Part shown: one piece after another, positions 56,528 to 64,000 of the stretch
How positions within the stretch are numbered: position 1 is the stretch's first letter
Layout of the letters: each line of letters opens with the position of its first letter
Origin: Devosia lacusdianchii
GTDB lineage: Bacteria > Pseudomonadota > Alphaproteobacteria > Rhizobiales > Devosiaceae
Reading direction: 5' to 3'
NCBI RefSeq assembly: GCF_022429625.1
Contig: NZ_CP092483.1
Location: 868,001-932,000 of the forward strand
Length of the DNA stretch: 64,000 nt
Translations under genes and position numbers: made by a program
Notes under the pieces: model-generated
What the model saw: the letters and a program-made list of their open reading frames with translations, nothing else
Database searches by the model: none
Told to the model about the DNA's origin: nothing

Positions 56528-56609
56528 ACCTCATCCTGAGCTTGTCGAAGAACGAGGTCGTGGCACCAAGGCCTCCACGCGCTTGACCTCGTGGTCCGAC
56601 AAGAGGTCT
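56526..56609. repeat. Intergenic palindromic repeat (GACCTC...GAGGTC units)
   Basis: Two hairpins sit in tandem: GACCTC (56527-56532) with GAGGTC (56554-56559), and GACCTC (56585-56590) with GAGGTC (56603-56608). The first contains CATCCTGAGCTTGTCGAAG, a string common in palindromic units of many proteobacteria. It fills the gap between the convergent HAD and radical SAM genes and overlaps the HAD stop codon. Confidence 0.75.
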
Positions 56610-56619
56610 CAGCCCTCGC

Positions 56620-57771
56620 CTAGAACAGACTCATCTGCCGGTCTTCCAGCTTAGGTGCGATGAACAGGTCGTTGCGCAGCCCCGGTAGCCTGGTGTCGAG
56701 GCCATAGCGCTCGCGCGCCTTGTCGAAGCGCTGGCGGAGCAGGGTGGCATAAGGGCCTTCCCCGGTCATTCGGACGCCCCAGCGCGCGTCATAATCCTTG
56801 CCGCCCCGCGTATCGCGCACCAGCGACAGCACATGGCGCACCCGGTCCGGGAAATGCCGCAGCAGCCATTCGCGGAACACGTCGCGCACCTCGCCCGGCA
56901 GCCGCAGCAGGATCATCGAGGCGCTGACCGCCCCCTGCGCCTTGGCGGCGTCGAGAATGCGTTCGAGTTCCATATCGTTGATCGCGGGGATCATCGGCGA
57001 GGCAAATACCGCCACCGGCACACCGGCCTCACTCAACAGCCTGATGGCCTCCAGCCTCCGCGCCGGCGACGATGCGCGCGGTTCCATCTTGCGGCTGAGC
57101 TTATGGTCCATCGAGGTCATCGACAGCGCCACCTTGACCAGGCCCAGCTTAGCCAGCTCGGTAAGCAGATCAAGGTCGCGAATGATCAGCGCCGATTTGG
57201 TGGTGATCATCACTGGATGCCGGGTTTCCAGCATCACCTCGAGAATGCCGCGCGTCAGCTTGTGCTTGCGTTCGGCCGGCTGGTACGGGTCGGTATTGGT
57301 GCCCATGGCAATGGGCTTGACCTTGTAGCCCCTGGCCCCGATCTCCGCCCGCAGGGCCTCGATCGCATTGACCTTCACATAGATATCGCGCTCGAACTCC
57401 ACGCCAGCCGAATGTCCGAGAAAGGCATGGGTCGGTCGCGCGAAGCAATATGAGCACCCGTGCTCGCAGCCGCGATAGGCATTGATCGAGCGCTCAAAGC
57501 CGATGTCTGGGCTGTCATTGGTGGTGATGATGGTCTTGGCGCGTTCGATATGCTCGATCGTCTCGAAGATCGGCAGCGACTCGACAGTCGACCAGCCGTC
57601 CTCAAAGCCCTCGCGCGTCTGCTTTTCGAACCGGCCGCTGCGATTGGACTGCGCTCCGCGACCGCGAATGCGATCAGGATCCAGCAGCTCGCGCCGCGCC
57701 AGATCGGCGTCGCGACTGCGGCTGAGTTTTTCCAGAGCTTCGAAAGACGGGGCCTGGTAGAGGGCCATCAT
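56620..57771 (-). CDS. PA0069-type radical SAM protein
   Basis: A 383-residue radical SAM enzyme (COG1533, spore-photoproduct-lyase-like). The 4Fe-4S motif is CEHGCSYC in YRGCEHGCSYCFARPTH, preceded by a conserved GRGAQSN region. Function unproven; a DNA-repair role is often suggested for the group. Start at the ATG at 57769-57771 (AGGAG five bases away; a second ATG follows). A LexA box covers its promoter. Confidence 0.92.
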   Translation of the reverse strand: MMALYQAPSFEALEKLSRSRDADLARRELLDPDRIRGRGAQSNRSGRFEKQTREGFEDGWSTVESLPIFETIEHIERAKTIITTNDSPDIGFERSINAYRGCEHGCSYCFARPTHAFLGHSAGVEFERDIYVKVNAIEALRAEIGARGYKVKPIAMGTNTDPYQPAERKHKLTRGILEVMLETRHPVMITTKSALIIRDLDLLTELAKLGLVKVALSMTSMDHKLSRKMEPRASSPARRLEAIRLLSEAGVPVAVFASPMIPAINDMELERILDAAKAQGAVSASMILLRLPGEVRDVFREWLLRHFPDRVRHVLSLVRDTRGGKDYDARWGVRMTGEGPYATLLRQRFDKARERYGLDTRLPGLRNDLFIAPKLEDRQMSLF

Positions 57772-57824
57772 TGTTCTCCTGCCGCGCATCAACAGTCGAA
57801 TCGTGACGACTGAACGCATGAGAA

Positions 57825-57857
57825 CATGTAGCAGTTCAATGAGAACAAAACAAGAAC
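57825..57857 (-). promoter_or_regulatory. LexA (SOS) box over the radical SAM promoter
   Basis: On the minus strand GTTCTTGTTTTGTTC (57843-57857) is an exact alphaproteobacterial LexA site, GTTC-N7-GTTC. It overlaps the -35 TTGTTT of a promoter with 17-base spacing to TACATG (57825-57830). It ends 71 bases before the radical SAM start. SOS induction is expected. Confidence 0.85.
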
Positions 57858-58038
57858 TGCACTCCAATGCCTGGACGGCATATGGGTATGCCCAGCCGCG
57901 GGCGGAAGGGCAAAAAGGTTGATTTTGCAATCCCCGATTGCATTTTCGTGGGTAGACCGCGGTTGCTCCCGGGACTAAACCACCGATCCTTCCGCCAAAG
58001 CGCATGTCCCGCACATTGGTTAAGCGGAAAATTTAGTA

Positions 58039-58067
58039 TTGACCCGTTTGGTCACCGTCATTACTAA
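58039..58067 (+). promoter_or_regulatory. Sigma-70-type promoter and operator of the MFS gene
   Basis: TTGACC (58039-58044), 17 bases, TACTAA (58062-58067). The inverted repeat TGACC-N5-GGTCA (58040-58054) lies on the -35 and spacer, a common place for a TetR-type repressor to bind. No TetR gene is adjacent. Confidence 0.7.
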
Positions 58068-58195
58068 AGTACATACCTAACTATATCGCTGCTGACACAG
58101 GCTGTCGCAGAAATTTTTCAGAGTGGTCGTCGAAATCAAGCGACGCTGCTCGTCGTCTTGGCGACAACGCAATTTCCGGGTCCTAGGGGAATACC

Positions 58196-59680
58196 ATGAC
58201 TGACACCACTTACGACGCCATTCCGGCCAGCCCGCCGCTCGACGCCGATACGGCTTCGCGCAACAAGCTGGTCATCGCCCTGCTGCTGGTCTCCACCTTC
58301 GTGGTGTTTCTCAACGAAACCATCATGAGCGTCGCCATCCCGCATCTGATGAAGGATCTGGGGGTGACGGCCAGTGCCGCGCAGTGGCTGACCACCGCCT
58401 TCCTGCTGACCATGGCGGTGGTGATCCCGATCACCGGCTTCCTGCTGCAGCGCATCAACACGCGGCCTATCTTCGTGCTGGCCATGTCGATCTTCACCAT
58501 CGGCACGGCCATCTGTGCCGTGGCGCCCGGCCTCGAACTGCTGGTCTTCGGCCGCGTGATTCAGGCCACCGGTACGGCCATCATGATGCCGCTGCTGATG
58601 ACCACCGTGATGACGCTGGTGCCACCTGAGGGCCGCGGCAAGACCATGGGCAATATCTCCATTGTCATGTCGATGGCGCCTGCCATTGGCCCGACCATTG
58701 GCGGCTTCATCCTGGCTCACTTTGACTGGCGATTCATGTTCATCCTGGTGCTGCCGATCGCCGTCGGCGCCCTGGCACTGGGCTACCGCAAGATGCTCAA
58801 CGTCTCGACGCCCCGCTACGCGCCGCTCGACGTGCTTTCAGTCATCCTGTCGGCCCTCGCCTTTGGTGGCCTGGTCTATGGCCTGTCCAGCTTTGGTGAA
58901 GGCGCGTCGCACGCTGGCGAAGCACCGATGATTCCGGCTTGGGTGCCGATCGTGGTTGGCGTCGTTGCCATGGCTATCTTCATCGCCCGTCAGCTGGTGC
59001 TCCAGCGTCAGGATAAGGCTCTGCTCGACCTGCGGACCTTCGAGTCCGGCACCTACCGCGCCGCGATCATCCTCATGGCGGTCGCCATGATGGCTCTGTT
59101 GGGCACGGTTATCCTGCTGCCGATCTATCTGCAGAACGTGCTGAAGCTCGACACCCTCCAGACCGGTCTGCTGATGCTGCCTGGTGGCCTCATCATGGGC
59201 CTCATGGGTCCGGTGGTCGGCCGGCTCTATGATCGTCTCGGCCCAACGCTGCTGCTCGTCCCCGGTACCATGCTGGTGGCTGGCGTGATGTGGGCGTTGA
59301 CGCTGGTCGGTCAGGATACCCAGGTCTGGGCGATCCTTGTGGGTCATATCGCGATGAGCGTCGGCCTGGCTCTGGTGTTCACCCCCGTGTTCACCGCCTC
59401 GATGGGCTCGGTGCGTATGGAACTTTACTCCCATGCCAGCGCCACCCTGGGTTCTGTTCAGCAGGTGGCGGGTGCGGCGGGTATTGCTCTCTTCGTGGCC
59501 ATCATGACTATCCAGACGGCCAACCTCACCACCGAGGGCCTGGACCAGATCGCGGCCCTCTCGGGCGGTATCCGCCTGGCATTCTTCGTGGGCGCGATCA
59601 TCTCGCTCTTCGCAGTGGTTGCGGCCTTCTTCGTCCGCAAGCCCGAAGGTGGCCCTGGCATGAGCCACGGCGGCCACTAA
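58196..59680 (+). CDS. DHA2-family MFS transporter (EmrB/QacA type)
   Basis: A 494-residue drug:proton antiporter with about 14 TM helices. LNETIMSVAIPHL in helix 1 and QWLTTAFLLTMAVVIPITGF in helix 2 are DHA2 marks, and GPTIGGFILAHFDWRFMF is motif C of helix 5. Without an EmrA-type adaptor beside it, it likely pumps to the periplasm. It has its own promoter and SD (AGGGGA). Confidence 0.94.
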   Translation: MTDTTYDAIPASPPLDADTASRNKLVIALLLVSTFVVFLNETIMSVAIPHLMKDLGVTASAAQWLTTAFLLTMAVVIPITGFLLQRINTRPIFVLAMSIFTIGTAICAVAPGLELLVFGRVIQATGTAIMMPLLMTTVMTLVPPEGRGKTMGNISIVMSMAPAIGPTIGGFILAHFDWRFMFILVLPIAVGALALGYRKMLNVSTPRYAPLDVLSVILSALAFGGLVYGLSSFGEGASHAGEAPMIPAWVPIVVGVVAMAIFIARQLVLQRQDKALLDLRTFESGTYRAAIILMAVAMMALLGTVILLPIYLQNVLKLDTLQTGLLMLPGGLIMGLMGPVVGRLYDRLGPTLLLVPGTMLVAGVMWALTLVGQDTQVWAILVGHIAMSVGLALVFTPVFTASMGSVRMELYSHASATLGSVQQVAGAAGIALFVAIMTIQTANLTTEGLDQIAALSGGIRLAFFVGAIISLFAVVAAFFVRKPEGGPGMSHGGH

Positions 59681-59700
59681 ACGATCAAATAGACAAAACC

Positions 59701-59734
59701 AACGGCGCCGGATCACCTCCGGCGCCGTTTTCCT
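59701..59734 (+). terminator. Rho-independent terminator after the MFS gene
   Basis: ACGGCGCCGGA (59702-59712) pairs perfectly with TCCGGCGCCGT (59718-59728) around a 5-base loop and is followed by TTTCCTTT. Confidence 0.88.
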
Positions 59735-59877
59735 TTGAGGCGCGTGCGGCCTCATCTGAACAAGTTTAAGGGTTCTTCGAACCGGCGATTAACGGCATTG
59801 CCACTCTGCCGGTTGCGGTAAACCTTGTTAACACAATGGCTGGCGCACCCTGTTCGCGGATTACGAATGGGACGACC

Positions 59878-61650
59878 ATGTTCGAGGCGACCTTTCGAAG
59901 ACTTGTGAAGCGGCGCGACCGCATGACGCTGGGCCAGCAGGTGGCGCTGGTCACCGCCCTGCTCTGCCTTGCGCTGGTTGCAACCGTCGCCGGCACCGCC
60001 GCCTATGTGGCGCGGCAGCAGGCGATGGTGCGGGTTGAATCCGCCATGGTGGGTGTTGCCGCCAACGTCGCCCAACGCCTCGATACCAGCGTGTTCGAGC
60101 GTTTTCGCGAGATCGGCAACATCGCCCGGCTTGCCCCGCTCGAGCCGGTATGGCTCGGCGACCCGGCCGCGACTCGCGATATGCTCGAGCAATTGCAGTC
60201 CACGCTTCCAGACTATGCCTGGATCGGCTTCGCTCTGCCCGACGGAACCGTCAAGGCCGCCACAGGCGGCCTGCTCGAAGGCGTCTCCGTGGCCGAGCGG
60301 CCCTGGTTCACCGCCGGTGCGGCCGGCCCGACAGTGCAGGACGTGCACGACGCCAAATTGCTGTCCGAACTTCTGCGGCCACCGGGCTCCGGGGGCGAAC
60401 CCATCCGCTTCGTCGATATCGCAACCCCTGTGCGCGATGCTGCCGGTTCCACCATCGGGGTTCTCGGCGCCCATATGAACTGGACCTGGGCCGCCGACAT
60501 CAGGCAGATCGTGCTTGAAGGGCTCGATCCGAGCCTCGCCACTGAGATTTGGATCCTGGCCCGCGATGGCAAGGCCCTGCTGGGCCCCGAATTCGGCAGC
60601 CAGCCCATCGATAGCGCGACCATCGCCCGCATCGGCTCCTCCGGTTTCCTGTCCTTCCGCGACAATGTCGAGGGCGGCCACATGCTCGGCGCCGTCGTCA
60701 CGCCCGGGCAGCTCGACTATCCCGGTCTTGGCTGGATCGTCGTGGCGCGCCGGCCGCTGGATCTGGCGGTGGCGCCGGCCAATCAACTGACACTGGTCAT
60801 CGCCCTGATCGGCGTTGCATTTGCGGTCCTGGGCGTCACCGCAGCCACGGTATTGTCCCGCCGGTTGACGCGTCCGCTGCAGCGCCTGGCCGCCAGCATC
60901 GACAGTATCGGCCGCGATAGTGGCGCCGTTATTCCCCGGGACCATTCCTCGCGCGAGGCCTCGCAGCTTTCCGTCTCCATCCGCTCGCTGCTGCGCCGCC
61001 TCGGCAGCGCCGAAACGGCGCAGGAAGCTGCAGCGCGGGAGGCTGCGCTCAACAAGCAACTCCTGGTCGAACGAACCGAGCGCCTCGGTGAGGACATCAA
61101 TGCCTTGCAAACCCAGGCCGAGACCGACCCATTGACCGGCCTTCTCAATCGTCGCGCCTTCCGCCTGTTCGGCACCGATGCCATGAACTATTTCAAGCGC
61201 CACAAGCGTAAGCTGGGCGTGCTGGTGATCGACATCGACTTCTTCAAGCGCATCAACGACACCTACGGCCGCAGCGTCGGCGATGACGTGATCCGCTCCA
61301 TCGGACAGATCGTGCAGGCCGAGGCCCGCACGATCGACAAGGTCGCCCGCTTTGGCGGTGAGGAATTCGTCGTGTTGCTACGCGAAACCGAAAAGCAGGG
61401 GCCGGCCATTCTGGCCGAGCGCATCCGCGCCCGGGTGGCCGATCAGCTAATCGACCACCCCGAACACGGCACCATCCACGTGACCGTATCCATCGGCGCC
61501 GCCCTGGCTTCGGTCAATGATCGCGATATCGGCGATCTCGTCGAGCGTGCCGACCGCGGCCTCTACCGGGCCAAGGCCATGGGCCGCAACTGCGTCGTCG
61601 TCATGGATGCCGATAAGGAAACGCCCCAGCGCGGCGCCCGCGCGGCTTAG
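59878..61650 (+). CDS. Diguanylate cyclase with dCache-like sensor
   Basis: A 590-residue membrane protein: TM1 (about 23-45), a large periplasmic Cache-type domain (about 50-310; WIGFALPDGTVKAAT, VSVAERPWF), TM2 (about 315-335), HAMP (about 336-385), a coiled coil and a GGDEF domain (about 425-585). GGEEF, TDPLTGLLNRRAF and DIDFFKRINDTYG are intact, so it should make c-di-GMP in response to a periplasmic ligand. Start at the ATG at 59878; ATG 59836 is the alternative. It overlaps the next convergent gene by 4 bases. Confidence 0.92.
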   Translation: MFEATFRRLVKRRDRMTLGQQVALVTALLCLALVATVAGTAAYVARQQAMVRVESAMVGVAANVAQRLDTSVFERFREIGNIARLAPLEPVWLGDPAATRDMLEQLQSTLPDYAWIGFALPDGTVKAATGGLLEGVSVAERPWFTAGAAGPTVQDVHDAKLLSELLRPPGSGGEPIRFVDIATPVRDAAGSTIGVLGAHMNWTWAADIRQIVLEGLDPSLATEIWILARDGKALLGPEFGSQPIDSATIARIGSSGFLSFRDNVEGGHMLGAVVTPGQLDYPGLGWIVVARRPLDLAVAPANQLTLVIALIGVAFAVLGVTAATVLSRRLTRPLQRLAASIDSIGRDSGAVIPRDHSSREASQLSVSIRSLLRRLGSAETAQEAAAREAALNKQLLVERTERLGEDINALQTQAETDPLTGLLNRRAFRLFGTDAMNYFKRHKRKLGVLVIDIDFFKRINDTYGRSVGDDVIRSIGQIVQAEARTIDKVARFGGEEFVVLLRETEKQGPAILAERIRARVADQLIDHPEHGTIHVTVSIGAALASVNDRDIGDLVERADRGLYRAKAMGRNCVVVMDADKETPQRGARAA

Positions 61651-62654
61651 GCCGCCGAAGCCGGAGCGGGCAAAGCCAGTTTTGCCGGCGTCACAACATG
61701 CACAATGACGGCTCCGCGCTTGCGTCCGCTATCGACCAGCGCATGCGCCTTTCCTATATCTTCGAACTCGAAGCAGCGGTCGACCGTGCTCCGCAACGCG
61801 CCGGCCAGCCACAGGCCGCGCAACACTTCCAGCTCCGACTGGCTTTCATCCGACATGCCGGCAATGACCTTGCGTCCGCCACCCAGCGCGCTGAGGGCCG
61901 CGCGGATGAACGCTACCCCGCCACCGGCGACAGCCAGCAGGATGCCCTTGACCGTGGTCGCCTGCCGAAACCGTCGCGGCGAAACATTGTCCATCGTGTC
62001 GAAGATGACATCGTAACGCCGGCCGGTCTTGGCAAAGTCGGTTGTCGTGTAGTCGATCACCTCGCTTGCGCCGAGGTCTCGCACCAGCGCCGCATTGGCG
62101 GCGCTGCACACCGCCGTCACCGGGGCGCCAAAGTGCTTCGCCAATTGCACGGCGAAGCTGCCCACCGCGCCCGACGCGCCATTGACCAGCACCTTCTGGC
62201 CGGGCTGGATATTGGCCCTGCGCAGGAAGTACAGCGCCGTCAGCCCACCAAAGGGGATGGCCGCCGCCTCCTCGTAGCTCATCCGCGCCGGCATCGTGGC
62301 GATCGCGGCGCTATCCGGCACGGTCTTGTATTCGGCGTAGGCGCCATAGACGTGGAGGCCGAATACCCGGTCGCCCACCCTGAAGCGGGTGACGTTCCGG
62401 CCAATCGCCACCACCTCGCCAGCGAACTCGCAGCCCAGTACGTTCTTCCTGGGCTGGGTGATGCCCATGACCAGTCGCGCTGGCAGCCAGAACGCTGCCG
62501 GTATGCGGAAGGCCCGCAAGCGTGCATCGCCTGAAGTGACCGTGGTCGCATGCACCTTGACCAGCACCTCGTTCTCCCTTGGCATTGGCCTCGGCACATC
62601 CTTGATGACCAGCACGTCCGGCGCGCCATAGGCTGTCTGTACGATGGCTTTCAT
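61647..62654 (-). CDS. NAD(P)-dependent alcohol dehydrogenase / quinone oxidoreductase (MDR)
   Basis: A 335-residue medium-chain dehydrogenase: GroES-like N-terminal part (PRENEVLVKVHATTVTSGDA), nucleotide-binding VNGASGAVGSFAVQLAK in place of the zinc-enzyme pattern, and GASEVIDYTTTDF. The catalytic zinc ligands of alcohol dehydrogenases are missing, so it is a zinc-independent quinone-oxidoreductase-like enzyme. Substrate unknown. Confidence 0.92.
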   Translation of the reverse strand: MKAIVQTAYGAPDVLVIKDVPRPMPRENEVLVKVHATTVTSGDARLRAFRIPAAFWLPARLVMGITQPRKNVLGCEFAGEVVAIGRNVTRFRVGDRVFGLHVYGAYAEYKTVPDSAAIATMPARMSYEEAAAIPFGGLTALYFLRRANIQPGQKVLVNGASGAVGSFAVQLAKHFGAPVTAVCSAANAALVRDLGASEVIDYTTTDFAKTGRRYDVIFDTMDNVSPRRFRQATTVKGILLAVAGGGVAFIRAALSALGGGRKVIAGMSDESQSELEVLRGLWLAGALRSTVDRCFEFEDIGKAHALVDSGRKRGAVIVHVVTPAKLALPAPASAA

Positions 62655-62739
62655 CTCGATTTCTCCATTTCGCAGGCATGCGTCAGCCCGCGGCCCGCAA
62701 CTGAGCTGGGGCCGATGTTCAGTTCGCGATATCTCTCGG

Positions 62740-62964
62740 TCAGTCGGTACTAGGCTTCTTCCACTGGAAGACCTCGCCGATCTCGACGCCGAAAACCTCC
62801 GCGATGCGGAAGGCGGCCTCGAGCGAGGGCGAGTATTTGTTCTGTTCGATCGCGGCCACGGTCTGCCGCGTCATGCTGATGCGATCGGCCAGCTCCTGCT
62901 GGGTCATCTCGCCATGATCGAACCGCAGGCGGCGGATGGTGTTGGTGATGGGCGGCGGCGCCAT
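62740..62964 (-). CDS. XRE-family helix-turn-helix regulator
   Basis: A 74-residue single-domain regulator: IRRLRFDHGEMTQQELADRI and SMTRQTVAAIEQNKYSPSL form the Cro/C1 helix-turn-helix, ending in VFGVEIGEVFQWK. It follows the membrane-protein gene by 1 base in the same transcript, a frequent two-gene arrangement in bacteria in which the regulator controls its own unit. Confidence 0.93.
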   Translation of the reverse strand: MAPPPITNTIRRLRFDHGEMTQQELADRISMTRQTVAAIEQNKYSPSLEAAFRIAEVFGVEIGEVFQWKKPSTD

Positions 62965-62965
62965 G

Positions 62966-63430
62966 TCACGCTGTCATCCGGAACATGACGATCTTGACCC
63001 CTTCGCGCACCAGCTCCACCAGCACGATGCTCATCAGGAAGCCGTTGGCGAAGATGATCGCCGTGCTGCCCGCAGGATCTTCCGGATAGGCGGCGCGGAT
63101 CGTATCGACATTGAGCAACCCGGTGATCAGCACCACCGGCACGATGAGTTCGAGCAGCTTGAACCCGATTTTGTCGGCTTTGCCCTCGATCTGACGTTCC
63201 AGTTCATCGGGTGGCGCATCCATCGACTGGCGTGTCCTCAGTGACAGGGCGATCGCCAGCCCCAGCATGATGCCCACCGAAATGATGAGGCAAACGATGA
63301 AGAGGTTGCGCAACCCCGTGCCATCGATGCGCCCGGACAGCGCGTCGCCCCAGAACACCGCGAAATAGTAACTCCAGACGATCAGCGTGGTGATCACGGC
63401 GATCCACGACGTCCTCTCTCGCATCGACAT
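62966..63430 (-). CDS. Hypothetical four-TM membrane protein
   Basis: A 154-residue protein with four TM helices (about residues 8-28, 43-63, 90-108, 120-143) and a charged loop in the middle. It is co-transcribed with the XRE regulator. Similar small membrane proteins paired with an XRE gene are widespread and of unknown function; a sensing role for the pair is a guess. Confidence 0.75.
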   Translation of the reverse strand: MSMRERTSWIAVITTLIVWSYYFAVFWGDALSGRIDGTGLRNLFIVCLIISVGIMLGLAIALSLRTRQSMDAPPDELERQIEGKADKIGFKLLELIVPVVLITGLLNVDTIRAAYPEDPAGSTAIIFANGFLMSIVLVELVREGVKIVMFRMTA

Positions 63431-63454
63431 GTACGCACTCCTGCTCTGACGGCC

Positions 63455-63499
63455 AATGTATCCAACATTTTTGGCATCATGTAAAGAATATTATACATG
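63455..63499 (-). promoter_or_regulatory. Candidate operator/promoter dyads of the membrane-protein/XRE unit
   Basis: AATGT-N5-ACATT (63455-63469) and CATGTA-N10-TACATG (63478-63499) lie 25-70 bases before the start of the membrane-protein gene. A further CATGTA covers its start codon. The AT-rich stretch is a likely promoter; binding by the XRE product is inferred. Confidence 0.5.
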
Positions 63500-63596
63500 G
63501 TGGTAGAAATTTCGAACAAGATGCCGCGCGCCCGCGGTCGCTTGCTGCAAAAGACCTTCGGTGCCAGACTTCGTGGCGCCATTGGAGGGCCCGCCG

Positions 63597-64000
63597 ATGT
63601 CAACTGTGCTACCGGACTATTCTCGCAATCAGTTCGATCTCACCGGGCCGCTTGAATGCGATGCGATTATGAAGGGCGGGGTGACGTCCGGGATCATTTA
63701 TCCCTACGCCATCCTCGAAATCGCGACCAAGTATCGCTTCCGCTCTCTGGGTGGCACATCGGCCGGGGCGATCGCGGCAGCCTTCGCTGCCGCAGCCGAG
63801 TATGGGCGGCAGAATGGCCGCCCCGAGGCGTTCCTGACGCTGAAGAAATACTGCGACGAGCTGCCCGATATCCTGCTGTCGCTGTTCCAGCCCAGCCCGT
63901 CATTCAAACCGGCCGCCGAGTTGGCCAAGCAGGTCGTGCGGGCCGGCGGCATCAACGGCTTCGTCGATACTGTGCTCAAGCCTGGGGTCCGCGCTCTGCT
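63597..64000 (+). CDS. Patatin-like phospholipase (3' truncated)
   Basis: The frame opens at the ATG at 63597 (GGAGG upstream) and leaves the window, so only 134 residues are seen. It has the oxyanion loop KGGVTSGIIYP (about residues 26-36) and the nucleophile elbow GGTSAGAIAAAF (about 52-63, GTSAG), the patatin Ser hydrolase signature; the catalytic Asp is beyond the edge. It likely acts on phospholipids. The family includes immune effectors (CapV-type), but this N-terminus is more like large stand-alone patatins. Confidence 0.88.
   Translation, partial: MSTVLPDYSRNQFDLTGPLECDAIMKGGVTSGIIYPYAILEIATKYRFRSLGGTSAGAIAAAFAAAAEYGRQNGRPEAFLTLKKYCDELPDILLSLFQPSPSFKPAAELAKQVVRAGGINGFVDTVLKPGVRAL

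Larger units (their letters stand above)
57772..58195. other. Intergenic region between the radical SAM gene and the MFS gene
   Basis: This 424-base divergent gap holds the LexA box and promoter of the leftward gene (57825-57857), the promoter of the rightward MFS gene (58039-58067), and a structured 5' leader of about 120 bases before the MFS start. The middle part (57860-58030) shows nothing I can name. Confidence 0.7.

Noticed and set aside
57772..58014. Upstream extension of the radical SAM protein
   Set aside because: It reads through the LexA box and promoter; the ATG at 57771 has a good SD.
58838..61203. Long minus-strand frames opposite the MFS pump and the diguanylate cyclase (305 and 483 codons)
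   Set aside because: Antisense shadows; the sense genes have domain motifs and proper starts.

Overview
The window is about 64 kb of high-GC, densely packed chromosomal DNA from an alphaproteobacterium of the order Hyphomicrobiales. Gene families and local order (cox/cta block, split atpF/atpF', ccrM-rnhB, mutY-DUF721-DsbA-smc, bioR-bioY, cysQ-DUF4170...DUF2093) fit a Devosiaceae-like organism (Devosia or a relative). The order is well supported; the family is an inference. I saw no rRNA, tRNA, CRISPR array, transposase or integrase, so this reads as core chromosome with short palindromic repeats and a few accessory genes.

Layout: 1-1.6 kb, an ABC-2 exporter cut by the left edge. 1.6-9.9 kb, gshA, rsmE, ubiA, a cysQ-like phosphatase with DUF4170, an LpxB-like glycosyltransferase, DUF2093 and xseA. 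10-12.2 kb, a LysR regulator divergent from a DUF1127 gene, PilZ and IalB. 12.5-19 kb, the aa3 cytochrome oxidase block coxB-coxA-ctaB-coxF-ctaG-coxC-DUF983-surf1. 19-24.2 kb, thrC, an M16 peptidase, a GNAT enzyme, then bioR-bioY-DUF1284 with two BioR boxes. 24.4-31.1 kb, a 7TM-PAS-GGDEF-EAL protein, AlgH, a DsbD-alpha-like protein, a peroxiredoxin, a lipoprotein, and a methyltransferase behind an unusual leader. 31.2-35.9 kb, gcvT-H-PA-PB under a tandem glycine riboswitch. 36.1-38.9 kb, the F0 ATP synthase operon atpI-B-E-F'-F. 39.1-43.5 kb, a DctB/DctD-like two-component system and an orphan TctC-type binding protein behind a sigma-54 promoter. 43.5-53.3 kb, smc, DsbA, DUF721, mutY, GFA, a diguanylate cyclase, ccrM and rnhB. 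53.3-59.7 kb, DUF4180, a secreted protein, an Lrp/DMT pair, a HAD enzyme, a PA0069-type radical SAM protein with a LexA box, and a DHA2 MFS pump. 59.9-64 kb, a diguanylate cyclase, an MDR oxidoreductase, an XRE/membrane-protein pair, and a patatin-like gene cut by the right edge.

Most striking: upstream of the methyltransferase at 30335 lies a 14-codon ORF with a strong Shine-Dalgarno (SD). Its peptide ends in an R-I-R-T-A tail, a hairpin spans its stop codon, and a second long hairpin masks the methyltransferase SD. This is the layout of an inducible translational attenuator such as those controlling erm resistance genes, but the downstream enzyme lacks the NPP[FY] motif of Erm enzymes. It is the best candidate here for an undescribed system. 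Other good regulatory reads are the LexA box over the promoter of the PA0069-type gene, the sigma-54 promoter with paired upstream dyads, and the BioR boxes.
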